From NCBI GenBank assembly GCA_000750105.3, contig JPHH03000025.1, positions 1 through 64,000 of the forward strand: DNA of 64,000 bases, read 5' to 3'. This DNA is from Tolypocladium sp. Sup5 PDA-1 (Eukaryota; Ascomycota; Sordariomycetes; Hypocreales; Ophiocordycipitaceae). Made by a program: the position numbers and the translations under genes. Positions within the stretch are counted from its first letter, which is position 1. Each line of letters begins with the position of its first letter. Below are positions 25,601 to 36,083 of this stretch, piece after piece. The notes under the pieces were generated by a model, which saw nothing but the letters and a program-made list of their open reading frames with translations, did not search any database and had not been told where the DNA came from.

Positions 25601-25923
25601 CCAGCGCTCAGCAGCGAGGGAAAAAGCGCAGGGCCGAGCAGATCGTCGTTGGCGCTGGCGGCGGCGGCGGCGGCTGCGTACGGGCGATTGATGTCGCCGT
25701 TGACGAGGGCGTCGCCGTTGGTCCGTCCATCGACATGGACCTCGTCGTGGTCATGGTCATCAAAGTCATCATCATCGTGGTGGTGGTGGCCGTAGTGGCT
25801 GTGGCCGCCGCCGCTTCGGGCTTCCGGCCGGCGGGGGAAGCGAAAGTCGTGCTCTGTCGTGGTGGGATCCATGGCGACGACGGGCCTCGAGGTGGCCGCG
25901 GGCGTCGCGGTGCTGGCGGGCAT
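22617..25923 (-). CDS. areA: GATA-type nitrogen regulator AreA/NIT2
   Basis: Three exons on the minus strand, 25923-25397, 25279-24931 and 24671-22617; 976 aa. An N-terminal AreA region (TTTEHDFRFPRR) is followed by DDPLATQVWKFFKATKQQLP and MENLTWRMMALNMRRQKHEE, diagnostic for the family. The second splice joins SIDERR to NRKRPANFSPHVSAVNSS. The single GATA zinc finger, starting at about residue 707, has the form C-x2-C-x18-C-x2-C ([20 protein letters not shown], then LCNACGLFLKLHG) and is followed by a basic tail. The protein ends EWEWLTMSL, the C terminus known in A. nidulans to contact the NmrA repressor. AreA activates nitrogen catabolic genes when preferred nitrogen sources are lacking. 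Between these parts the protein is Ser/Gly/Asn-rich and low in complexity. Introns are 117 and 259 bases; the first has no stop and could be misread as coding. Confidence 0.96.
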
Positions 25924-28900
25924 GGCGGTGCCTCTGCGATGTGCGTTGAGCGAGATGCGAAGTCGAGGCTGGGTCGAGTGGGATGGAGGAGTGAAATGAA
26001 CGAGTGCAGGTCGAGACGAAGAATGATGACGGAGAGAGTCGGGAAATCGCTGGTGCCGTCCGTCCAGTCTCTGCTGGCTGGCTTCAGCGGTTCGAGCCCC
26101 CCACAGCGCCCAGTGCATGTGCTGGAGCGCGCCGTGCGGGTGGGCTGCGCTGCCACCGTCGAGTCGCCGAAAGTCCGGCCGGGCGGGTACCAGTCTGGAA
26201 GGCTAGCGACCCTGAGCCTCTCGAGGTGCCTCCAGGGCTGTTTTCCCTCCCGTCTCTGAATGGCTGCGTCGGATGTCCGCTTTGGGATGGACGTGTTGAT
26301 GCTGCAGCGCTACGAGAAACAGGGACGGGACGGTTCATTTCCCGCAGGCGCACATGGACGAGCCTCAGTCTCTCTACGGCATTGCATGTCTTGCGCTCGC
26401 CTCGACAATTCCTCCCAGAGGTCATCCGCACGCCGCCCGCTGTCCCGGTGACAATTCGACGAGGAACGGGGCGACGGGCACCTCACAAGGTGTACAACGA
26501 GGACGGGGCTCTACAGAGGGAAACGCATCACGGGGCGGCGGGCCAGATGAGCCATGGGAGAGCTGAGCAACCTTGGGCGCTGTCGAGGCGCATGCACCCA
26601 GCTCGTCCAGGCAGTCGTCTTCTGCGACGAGGTCCAACGAGATGGCCACAGTGAACGGGCGGGGACAGCAGACAGCCTCCACGCTGCGAGCTGCGCAACA
26701 TGGTTTACATGGCCGCTGCGAATTGCCCTTCATGGCACCAGGTAGCCTATCCGTAGGATTCGTGGATTGAGGGGAAAGACACGCAGGCGCGAACCTTGGT
26801 TGTCCTCGAGTCCAATCCCGCGAGCATCGTCCACGGTCGACTGACATGTGCTTCAGTGGGGGGGCATCGCTCCAGCATGGAATAAAGACAGATGAGCAGC
26901 TGCTAACTTGGCACTTTGGCACGCATGGGACTGGCTGGGCCCCAGGGATCCCTGCGCCGCCACAGGCTTAGCTGCCGTGGCGTCCCACCATCATCTGCAC
27001 TCGACCCCTTCACCTGTGACGAAATGGGCGGCTGGTGGCACTGGGATGCCGGGAAAACGGGCGGTGGGTTGTGGGCTTTTGCTGCAAGTGGTGCATGGCC
27101 CGAGCCCGACACCGGCAAAACCTTAGCAGGCGAGTCTGGATGGCTTTGCGACTCGTTCAGCGGGATGTTGGTGGTCGACACTCGCCGTCGTGAATGACTT
27201 GGTCGTTGGGGGACTGAGTCAAGGGGCGACGGCCGGCATGCTCCGTGTTCGCAAGCACCGCAACTGAGGGCGCCGCAACGCTGAAATCGGACTGCAGAGG
27301 GCCAGAACATGTTCGCGAGGCGCACCACCGCAGATGCAGCCAGCCAGCCAGCCAGCAGCCAACCTTGCAATGCTGCCTCGGTGAGGCTGCGCGGCAAGCC
27401 TCCGACGCATGCAGGCCCGTGCTCGTGCAGCAGCAGCCGAACGCACGACAACAAGGTGCGTGCTCGTACGGAGAGCTCCGTAAGCCTACGAGACGGACGT
27501 ACGGACTTAATACTCGTACGTATTGTACAGACTCAGGGCTGCCCTGGCCGGGACAATATCGGTGACATGTGCTCGTCGCGGGCTCGTGGCTGGCCCGCCA
27601 GACGGAGACGGCGCCGGAGCCGGTTCGTTCTCGTGCTCGCGCGCGCGCGCTAACCACCAACCTGCACCCACGCCAAACCCGCCGTCGGCTGCCGCGCGTG
27701 CTGCTGCTACTCGTACCCGTGCCACTGGGAGGCTGCCTCCTGAATCAGCGGGCGAGGCTAATAGTACTAAACAAATGGAACGAGGCTGCTGCGTTTGCGC
27801 TTCGCTCCGTGCTGAATCTCACGGCACACCACCACCACCACCACCACCACCATCGCCTCGGTCGGTCGGTCGATTCCCGCGCTCGCGTGGGCCCCCTCCC
27901 TGGCTCCATCGGCGCCGCCGCCAACAGCCCAGCCCAACTTGCATGGAAGCTTGCGACGTCGGCCCGGCGGCGGTGGAGATGCTCCTCGGAGGACCTTCCT
28001 GACTTTCATTGAATCGCAAGGAACGGAGCAGTGCTGTTGATCGGCTGCCTGACGTGTTGCTTGCTGCTCGGTTGGCCAGTTGCTCAGCTGCTCGCGTGCC
28101 CCATTTCGTCTCCGCCGCGAGAGGCGCGAATTTGATGCCATCACTGACGGACTCAGTGAATGCCTCGATCGGCATTGGCTCGTCGCCTGCGCGTGCGCGG
28201 ATCCGGCCAGCCTTTTTGTTGCCACCGCCAACAACGCACGATGCACGGAGCCGCAGCTGCTCCCAGCGAACGACAGCTGGACAAACGAACGAACCTGCCC
28301 CGGGGTCCGACTCCACGAAGCGGCGCCTCGGGCCTCGGTGGCGTGGGAACGTGAGCCTGGTTTCGAATCCCCGGATCTGCATCCAGAAGCACGGGGTTTC
28401 AGAGGAGTTGCTGTGCATTGGAGAATCACGCAGGCACGCCTCGGGTTCGTCTCGCTCTCGAGGCCCGACAACTTCGGCGCCTCGCAACCGGGCCCTGCGT
28501 CATCGCCTCCCCGGGACTTCTCCCACTCTTCCGCTTCCGCGACCGCCCCCCCCGAACTGCCCCTGCTCTCACCTCGATCCAATTCAACCGCTTGTCGCGC
28601 CATCCAGTCAATCAGGACGCAGAGCCGGTGGGCAAGGGTAGCCTGAGCCTGAGCTAACTGTCCTGCATGCAACTACCCCTGCCAGCCCCCCACCTCGCTC
28701 GCGCGCCACAGCTTTAACAATGGATAAACGTAAAGGGTGCTGTAAATGGTACTAAGACTTATCAAGACCACAATCAAAGTGCTTGCACGAAGGATGAATG
28801 AAGCTGTTGAAGAAGCCTTTCTTTTTCTTGCTTTTGGCCCGACAAAGCCGTCTCGTTGCCGCAGAGTTGCCGCCGGAGGCGTTCTCGAACACCTTGCTCA

Positions 28901-29581
28901 AGAGATGCATGTAATTGCATGCAGCACGGGATGAACGGCTAAAAGCAAGCATCTTGGCAAGCTTGGCCATCTGATGTGGTATCAGCATTGGACAATTGTC
29001 TCATTCTACCACGTGCCGGATACCGAGAGGCTGGCAAGGCTGGTCCCCGATACGATACTTCCAGGAACTGGCGGCTCAAGGTCGTACTGCAAGACCGCCA
29101 TCCATTACTGTCCAGGACTGCTGCAGTGGTCAATCTTCACCATTTACTGTTGTCTTCCTGGCCATCCTCCGCCACAGCCCATGGTCTATCCAATGGGTGA
29201 TGGCTGTTTTAGATGCCATTGAACATTCTGTTCACCTGACTTCGTCACTCTTCTCACTATCCATGTTTCACGACATTGAAATGCAATCAACATGAAGCAC
29301 ATCGGCATGAGCTATGAGTGCGCGTTTCCCTTTACCCATATCATGACGTAGAGGGACTTGGAAAGAGGCTTCTCCGTCAAAGACAATGTGTTTTATATGA
29401 AATGGAACATTCAGCTTGTTCCAAATCTCGCGTGCTAGTCCTACGTTCCTGGCGAGGATTTGAAACCACCGCAGAATCCTTCAATACAACGTATCCGACT
29501 AGCCCGTCCCAAAAAAAAACCCCTGGCTTGCTATTACCATCAACCCGTGCTGGAGCAGTCTTCTACCAATAGCCGGCAAGC
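25924..29581. other. Long AreA upstream region, no gene supported
   Basis: About 3.6 kb without a supportable gene. Its first part should be the areA promoter and leader; long leaders are usual for this gene family. Several overlapping frames of 150 to 300 codons at 26.4-28.7 kb occur on both strands but are Arg/Pro/Ser-rich with no domain, as expected in GC-rich DNA. The part from about 28.7 kb onward is more AT-rich. Confidence 0.5.
27828..27852. repeat. ACC trinucleotide microsatellite
   Basis: About eight perfect ACC units. A short alternating CG run lies about 190 bases before it (near 27638-27650). Both are non-coding as far as can be seen. Confidence 0.85.
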
Positions 29582-29806
29582 TTAGCGGGCTTCGTAGTGT
29601 TCATTCTTGGCTCCCCGAACACTGCAAGAAGGGCATATGGTATCGGCCTGGTAGGCATGGTACTCGACAATGCCCTTGCTGCAGTCGCCCTTCCTGGGAG
29701 GGTTCTTCTGGCTGGCCTCCTGGCAAATCGGGTTTTCCTCCCGCATGACCTCATAGCACTTCCTGTGCGCGCGGCACCAGGAGAAGGTGATGACGACCCC
29801 ACACAT
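29582..29806 (-). CDS. Small cysteine-rich protein of unknown function
   Basis: Single-exon candidate of 74 aa starting MCGVVITFSWCRAHRKCYE. It contains seven cysteines, including a CPSC pair near the C terminus (ADTICPSCSVRG), and several His residues, so a small zinc-binding fold is possible. There is no signal peptide. The composition (Cys, Lys, Glu, Tyr, His) differs clearly from the Arg/Ser/Pro-rich random frames of this genome, which is the main reason for calling it real. It stands alone, with more than 3 kb of gene-poor DNA on the AreA side. No function can be assigned; absence of homologues would argue against it. Confidence 0.5.
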   Translation of the reverse strand: MCGVVITFSWCRAHRKCYEVMREENPICQEASQKNPPRKGDCSKGIVEYHAYQADTICPSCSVRGAKNEHYEAR

Positions 29807-30552
29807 CGTGAAAGGAGGATACGAGTCTGCTTCTCAGATATCGAAACGCGGAGAGTGTCTTTGAATGGTCAAGGGCGCGGAGCACAGCTGGTCGAGGTGT
29901 GGTGAGGCTATGCGTTCTGGAACTGAGATGTCCAGAGCTTGAGGAGGGAGAAGCGGGTTTTATATAGCCAGTCGTCGTCGAATACGTGGTACAAGTTCCC
30001 AGCATACAGTGATGGACAGTTACGTCGGAGTGTTTAAGACATTGGGCATCTCTGAGTTGAAGGCGGCACTGCCGTAGAGAAGTGACGAGAGTCGTCCACA
30101 ACTCTGATGCTGCTCGCTTCAGCTCAGCCACCTCACCTTGTACTTGCGAGATCGTAGCGAGTGAATCGGTGTAAAAGCGTCCTGTCCAACTATTCATATC
30201 CACTCAGCGCACGAAACAGCTGCCAAAGTGGCAGTCTCGTCAGAGCAAAAGGCCAAGCGGTGTGATGTGCAATATCTTCGCGCACCTTGTTGCCCGTGGA
30301 GTGCTGTGAATACACTTTCATGATTGCTTTAAACAAGCAAGTATATCAGATAAAAATTCGCCTCGTGCCTCATTTCTTCTTTGCATTGTGACCTTGCTGC
30401 TGTCCAAGTCTGCCACGATCAATTACATTCCTGCACATGGCCCCTCCTTGCCTCTATCTTGAACGCTGCACTGTCACGAACTTCAATGATGAACTCGCCA
30501 TCAACCCAACCATGTATCGGCCTTCTGCTCAGTCGCCATGCAGCAACAGCCA
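29807..30552. other. Intergenic, no gene supported
   Basis: Moderately AT-rich spacer upstream of the small cysteine-rich gene and before the decayed exchanger. No start or N-terminal part of the exchanger can be recognised here. Confidence 0.5.
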
Positions 30553-31207
30553 CCCAGTAGCTGGCCTTTTATTCATCCTTGAACCACTGATTGGCGTCTC
30601 AAAACCCCAGTGCTTCGCGGCCGGCGCTGCGCTCTGCTCCACCGGCCCGAGAGCCATCTTCACCTAGTGTCCTGCGATCGCGTGGTTGGACAAGCTCGCG
30701 CCTCGCGTGGTGCTGGCGCGCGATGCCATACTGGACGACGTGGTTGGGCTTGTTCATGGTGAGAGAGATGTGGCGCTGGCCATACCTTTTTTCTACTCGG
30801 CATCGAGCTACGCGGGCACATCGAACCTCTTCGCGGCATACATCGCAGGAACTATCATTAGCTAGTGAGATGTCGAGGCCCCTAATGGCTAATGCTGCTC
30901 CCCTGGAGAGACCTACGCAGCAAGATGTCACCGTCACAATCTCGACGTCTGGTTCGGACTCGACGGACGCTGGTTCTTGCTGCAACGCCTCTGGTCAGGC
31001 CGCCTATCGGCATTACTACGAAGCCGTTGTCTACATCCGTTCTTCTTCGGCTCCGTTGGGTTCTCGATCCCCATTACCCAAATGCTCTCAGGCGCCGTGG
31101 TCTGGAAAGGTATCGTGTACGCCATTCCGACGCGCCTTGGTAAGCTAGCATGTCGCGTATGGCTTATAAGCTTCCCCGGCGTGATGACTGCGATACGTAC
31201 TTCGTAG
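30553..31207 (+). pseudogene. Cation/proton exchanger pseudogene, central part
   Basis: Conceptual translation gives pieces of a fungal Na+/H+ exchanger (CPA family) in shifting frames: PQCFAAGAALCST, then, after a stop, ARDAILDDVVGLVHGE, then SYAGTSNLFAAYIAGTIIS followed by two stops in a row, and finally, in another frame, PFFFGSVGFSIPITQMLSGA and VVWKGIVYAI. In intact relatives these blocks are continuous; here about 70 residues between the second and third block are missing and at least three stops and one frame change interrupt the sequence. The N-terminal membrane helices are not found. The tandem stops stand where relatives usually have WWD, so both fit G-to-A changes. The C-terminal part lies at 32142-32438, beyond the hydrophobin gene. 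Confidence 0.8.
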
Positions 31208-31289
31208 CCTCTTAGCAAAGACTTAGCTTCTCGACGCGCCTCCGACACTGACGCGTATCTCGCTCTTCTATCATAAACCGACCTGTAAA

Positions 31290-31629
31290 ATGAAGTCCTG
31301 GGTTATCACTATCCTCGCTGCCACCGCCGGCGTTGCTTTTGCCGCGCCGAAAGCCCTCGAGGAGCGCCATGGCAGTGTGTGCAAAGGCATATACGGAGTA
31401 CCCAGGTGCTGCCTCGCCAACGTACAAGGCGTCGCGACGCACATCTGCAAGACCGGTGCGTTCTCCCCTCTCTTGCCCTCACGAGTGCACGACGCTGACA
31501 GGCATCGTAGTCCCCAAGAGGCCCAAGGACGTCATGGACTTCCAGGGCATCTGCGCAGGCATGGTCCCGCAGTGCTGCGTTCTGCCGATCCCGCGCTGGG
31601 GCGATCTCTGCACGAGAGTCGTGCTTTAG
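31290..31629 (+). CDS. Class II hydrophobin
   Basis: Two exons, 31290-31455 and 31511-31629; 94 aa. A signal peptide (MKSWVITILAATAGVAFA) precedes a short propeptide-like stretch. The mature protein has the eight-cysteine hydrophobin pattern with spacing C-8-CC-11-C-16-C-6-CC-10-C. CC-11-C, C-16-C and CC-10-C match class II, and the CCVLP block after the second CC pair is typical. The gap between the fifth Cys and the second CC pair (AGMVPQ) is two residues shorter than the usual eight. Hydrophobins assemble into amphipathic layers on conidia and hyphae. The 55-base intron has donor GTGCGT, branch CTGAC and acceptor TAG; an earlier AG two bases after the branch site is too close to be used. 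The gene sits between two remnants of a decayed exchanger gene, on the same strand. Confidence 0.88.
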
Positions 31630-32141
31630 ATTTGTCCGCACTTGGCATCGACAGCGGCATTTCGCCTGGCTTTGCTTCGATTCGGGGGGTTAGGAATGGG
31701 GGGGTTAATATTGTCGGTGGCAAGGCATTGGGTACGAGATAAAGCGGCAGATATCGGGCTTGCATGCAGCTGGGGAAGAGAATGAAAGAGGAGCTATTGT
31801 AGTCATGACTTGACGCGTGTTCGCAGGGCTTGTTCGTCGATGTGTTTGGGCACGTGCCAAAGGGGTATCGAGTGTCGTGATAAACGACTAAAACTAGAAG
31901 GGCGAGGTCCGATGTCGACCGCTGTCGAGCTGCAAGATCGGTCGAAACAACAAATGTTAGACGCATCAAACATGAGAGCGCCACGGCAGAGGCACCAGAG
32001 AAAGGGAAACAAGGGCCCAGGTGATGACTCTGGTGACACCGTCTCGGCCCCAGACCGCCGCTCCCAAGCGAGAGCAATTCAGCTGAACGTGCTGGATGTG
32101 ACCAAGGACAAAGGTCAAGCCCAAACTCATCCCCCAATCCG
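31630..32141. other. Hydrophobin 3' region and exchanger linker remnant
   Basis: This stretch separates the hydrophobin stop from the exchanger C-terminal piece. Its last third may be the hydrophilic linker that intact exchangers carry before KPLSLYPA, but that linker is poorly conserved and the match cannot be proven by eye. Confidence 0.4.
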
Positions 32142-32438
32142 ATGAAGCCGCTGTCGCTTTACCCTGCGACCATCTTGGGGTGTGTTATGGTTGCCCGCGG
32201 CGAGATTGGCTTCTTGATCTGGGCAGTGGCACAAAGCAGAGGAGCGTATGGGGGGAGCGACGATGCTGGAGGCTCAGAGATCTTCCTCGTCGTCACCAGG
32301 GCTATCGTACTTTGCACAGTCCTCGGTCTCCTGTATACAGGCACGCTGGTGCGCCGCGTCAAGGCTCTGGAGGGGAGAGAGAGAGATGGACTGGCTGCTC
32401 ATGGCAAGCATCCTTTGGGCGATTGGGCTCCCCAGTAG
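32142..32438 (+). pseudogene. Cation/proton exchanger pseudogene, C-terminal part
   Basis: An open frame of 98 codons encodes KPLSLYPATILGCVMVARGE, GFLIWAVAQSRG and EIFLVVTRAIVLCTVLGLL, then TLVRRVKALE. These are the last two or three membrane segments of fungal Na+/H+ exchangers, including the conserved ARGE motif. It has no plausible promoter or N-terminal half of its own and belongs with the fragment at 30553-31207, from which it is separated by about 930 bases that include a hydrophobin gene. Confidence 0.8.
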
Positions 32439-32841
32439 CTGCCCTATCTTTTGGGTGTATGCATAGCATGGCTGGCGTTCCTATATTTTGGGAAAGCTTC
32501 TAATATCCAGGCCGTTAGCGCAACGTTTCGATTCGTGAGGCAACTCCTGCAGTGGAACAGTTGTAATCCGTAGGCTTGTAGCCAACAAGGACGTGGTCAA
32601 GGTGGTGCGTTCGCGACGACAACGGCTTAGTCATCACAAGCCCCACTACGATGATATCAGTGAAAGTGAAGCTCGGAGCTCGAGACATGGAATTCAGCAT
32701 CGCATCCATCGACAACTTGCCCCGACGACAACAATCCGCAGCGGCCATCGGCAGTCACTCCCACACCACAAACGCCGCAATACTGTACGAAACGACTGCA
32801 CGTTTACGACCCGAGCGATTTCGGCGCACGAGTGGCCCAAG
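32439..32841. other. Promoter region of the WBP11-type gene
   Basis: Short spacer before the splicing factor gene. Nothing further is recognised. Confidence 0.5.
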
Positions 32842-33736
32842 ATGCCAAAGGAGAAAAACTACAACCCCGTCCAGGCCCAGCGAAAGGCCGACAAGGCCAA
32901 GGCAATCAAGAAAGGTGGGCAGCGATGGCGCTACAGAAGGGATATTTTACTGACGCGGATGCGTAGGCAAGGCCGAGGTCCAAGATCGACGCAACGAGAG
33001 ACTGGCGAAAAAGAACCCCGAGCGGATCCAAAAGCAGATAGACGACCTCAAGGCCATCACATCCAAGGGCGGCAAGCTTACGAGCCATGAAGAGCAGACG
33101 CTAGGCGGGCTGGAGAAGGAGCTCAGAGCAGTGACGAGGGCGAGAGAGGCCGTTGGTGACAAGGCGCCGACATTCAGGGGCAGGCGAGACGACGACCGCG
33201 GGCCGGGAGTGCTGGGCAAGAGGAGGCGCGGCTCCCAAGACGCGTCCAGCAGCGAGGAGGAGGTGCCCGAGGACGTACAAAGGATCCCCATGCCGAGAGA
33301 TACGCCGCCGCCGATTCCCAAGGAGGTCCTGGACACGTGGTACTCCAAGCGACGCGCACGACGAGCCGCAGAGAACGCGGCCAGACAGGAACGGGACGGC
33401 CAAGAGGGTAACGAAGGTAAAGAGAAGGCGGGGAAGAAGGAGACGCCAGTGATCGAGCCCAAGACGGTCTACGAAGCAAAGCCTGTCATGCGCGATCTAC
33501 GGCAAGAAGCTATCTCGGCTTTTGTGCCGGCGGCAGTGCAGGCGAAGATGACGAAAGGACGCGGCCAGGGCGGGTTGATGGAGCCAGAGGAGGCGGACCG
33601 GCTGGAACGAGAGGGCTATCTAAAGTCGACGCCGGCAGATGGAGGGCGGTCCTCGGCCGAGTCTCGGGCTGCCGGTGCCGCGCCAACAGCTCGAACCGTC
33701 ACAGTCGAGGAGGTTGAAGACGAGGACGAAGGTTGA
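32842..33736 (+). CDS. WBP11-type splicing factor
   Basis: Two exons, 32842-32914 and 32967-33736; 280 aa. The start MPKEKNYNPVQAQRKADKAK, joined across the intron to KKGKAEVQDRRNERLAKKNP, is the WBP11 N-terminal domain. A coiled coil follows (IQKQIDDLKAITSKGGKL, EEQTLGGLEKELRAV), then an acidic/Ser stretch and a short proline motif (DTPPPIPKEVLD). The C-terminal part has FVPAAVQAKMTKGRGQGG, also a WBP11 signature, and an acidic tail. The animal homologue is a nuclear spliceosome-associated protein that binds WW domains through proline motifs. The 52-base intron has a GTGGGC donor, a CTGAC branch and a TAG acceptor, and it splits a Gly codon. Confidence 0.9.
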
Positions 33737-34347
33737 TGATGGTGTCATTGGGTGTTGGGCGATGCACCCGCACGCGTGGATGGCGACGACTTGATTCGCC
33801 TCTGCCGAGCCGCCAAATACTACGCCAATGCAGCTCAAGTTGCGTGCTGCGTGCGTGCGGGGAGGACGGCAGTCCATGAGCGGATCGGACGCCTTCCGGA
33901 CAACACTCCGGCTACCGGCCGAGGATGGCTACTGATTGGCAATCATCTTTAATTGTTGGCCCGGGGTTTGGCTCGGTGCAGCTTATTATCAATCGCTCGG
34001 GCTTTGTCTCTAAAGGGCAATCGACACTGGCAAGCCGTTGTTGGGCACGAATTGGGGGCCATTGATGGTCCATGATGCAGGACTAGGCTTTCCCTGTCCA
34101 TCGACAGTCGGTGAGGGTGGGCAGCAGGACTCGAGGGGTTTGCAAGGGAAGAGGAAGATATTTATAAACGCCTAGACGACGCACGAAGTCCGGCACCTTA
34201 TTATTAGGTTATCCTAACGAGGCCAAGTGATCCAGCCACGACCCCACCAGCAGGTGACAAAGGTCAAGCGCTGTATTATGATATGCACCCGCCATCCGTT
34301 CCTCTTGGGAACGCTGTCCCCAACACCTCTTTCGCCTGTTTTATTCT
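33737..34347. other. Intergenic, no gene supported
   Basis: Spacer between the WBP11-type gene and an uncharacterised gene. It includes an AT-rich block with TATTTATAAA at about 34159-34168, a possible TATA-like element for the downstream gene. Confidence 0.4.
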
Positions 34348-35081
34348 ATGGAATCCATCGCTTCTGCTTTAGGCTCCATCCCGGCTCTAGTTTGGGGGGG
34401 GGAAGAGCTATTGCTGCGCTCGGAGTCCGACTTGTTTGCGACGTAAGTGCTGCTTGTCAACATTGCAGACTCGTGCTGACCATTCAAAACTACATCCTCG
34501 TCATCGATGACGCAGACTTCGACGATGCCGTACAGCAATTGCGATCAGAAGGCTTCCGGGACTGGGCCTGGTCGTACGGCTCCCTTGACCCGAGCTTCTA
34601 CAAAGGAAGGCTGATGGAGAACATCTACCGTCGCATCATCAACGAGTACAGCAATCTGGATCGAAATTCGGCGCGCTTCGTATTCCCGTTAGAACAACAA
34701 AGTACGGCTAAAGTTGTTCTACTGCCATCTTCTTACACCCACATCTGTGTCAGGTCGGCTCCGACCGATACACTCACCCGCGATGGTAATATACTCTACC
34801 CGGATGGTGCCCTTCTTCTTCAAAGCTTCGTTCAAACATTGGTGCGGGAGCCCGTGACGGGCACGTGGACATCGAGCCTTGGCATGTGGGCCATTTCATA
34901 CGTATATGGGGAGCTCATGCTTGGTGACGATGTCTTGGACGCATGTGATGATGAGGAGGCTCAGGTTTGGTTCAATGAAAACATCCAGAGGTTTGGCCAT
35001 GGTATCGACCGCGTCACATACACCAAGCGATTGGGAAGAGCAGGCTACGATGAAAGCCTGGCTGGAGGAGGTCTGGCCTGA
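34348..35081 (+). CDS. Uncharacterised protein, 5' structure unclear
   Basis: The main part is a clean frame from about 34469 to 35081 with well-formed protein: NYILVIDDADFDDAVQQL, GFRDWAWSYGSLDPSFYKG, NIYRRIINEYSNLDRNSARF, VTGTWTSSLGMWAISYVYGE, YTKRLGRAGYDES. The upstream segment 34348-34442 also looks coding (MESIASALGSIPALVWGGEE) but is in another frame. A strong GTAAGT donor at 34443 and a CAG acceptor at 34468 would join them in phase, yet that intron is only 26 bases, too short for normal splicing. A weaker donor at 34425 gives a 44-base intron. Reading without an intron from 34227 also stays open. The DDAD stretch recalls nucleotidyltransferase-like folds, but this is only a guess. The gene is either a real member of an unnamed fungal family with an odd intron, or a slightly damaged copy. 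Confidence 0.6.
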
Positions 35082-35898
35082 CTCTCTGGACATGGTGTCA
35101 CCGCAAACACCGATTCGACATTTCGGAAGATGGAGCTGCATAGAATGCGTCCAATAGGTCTGTAAATGATACAGCAAGATGGTTGACAAACATGAATATA
35201 TCTACAGGCTCGACTGGATGAGGACGTGCAGTTGTTTCATCCGTGCCATGGCAACGATTGCGTAAGTGCCAGGAAGGGGTTATTGCCTAAGCACTGAATC
35301 TAATACCAGCGCACCAACTAGAGTAGAAGAAGAACAGTCGTCAGGAGAGTTGTAGTATAGGTTCGAGAATTCCGACGCACGAGAATACAGACCAGGCGCT
35401 ACTTTAATTGACTAGAAAATTGGCGGGGTCGCTAGGTACTTTCCCCCCCCTAATCAACGAATATTTCCTCCATCAGCGGCCCCCCGTGGGTGTAACACAA
35501 ACACACTCACGGGGAATGCGGTCGATTTTCTAGTAGCAGCCGAGGCGGGTAATCCTGCAGTTTCCATTACATACGGGACGACTCCACGCCAACCTCGTCC
35601 CTCCTCCCCGCGACTCGGGGCACACAGAGGGCGGAGGCTCCACTCCGACAGCGGCTTCGCGCCGCGCCGAAAGCCGACTTACAAAAACGTCGGCCTCCGC
35701 ACCTTCAAGGTTGCTCTTAGTCACAGCATTTTTTTTTACCCACCTTGTGGCATGAGCTGCGACTGCATCTCATGGCCGGCGTTGAGATTTTCCTTTCTCT
35801 CATTTTCTTATAAAGCCGCAGTGACTCGTCGGAAGGAGCATCACCCGTGAGTCCCTCTGCCTTTGCCGCGTCCTTGACCCCCACGCAGCGACAGAATT
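35082..35898. other. Intergenic, MFS transporter promoter
   Basis: No gene is supported. The stretch 35720-35830 is T-rich with a possible TATA-like TTATAAAG at about 35809-35816, about 85 bases before the next start codon. Confidence 0.45.
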
Positions 35899-36051
35899 AT
35901 GGACGTTCACCAGGTCAACTCGCGCGCGCTCCACGATGAACCGCTAGCCGACGAGGTGGCGGACGACGCCGCCGGCGGTGGCCGGGATGGTGATGGCCGG
36001 GGTGGGGGCGGCAACGACAACGACAACGCGGATGGCATCCAACACCAGCAA

Positions 36052-36083
<32 letters not shown>

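Noticed and set aside
28340..28400. GGTTTCGAATCCC stretch resembling a tRNA T arm
   Set aside because: No matching acceptor stem, D arm or anticodon arm could be built around it.
27767..28672. Open frames of 200-300 codons on both strands upstream of areA
   Set aside because: They overlap extensively, include microsatellite translation, and have no domain; most likely non-coding GC-rich DNA.
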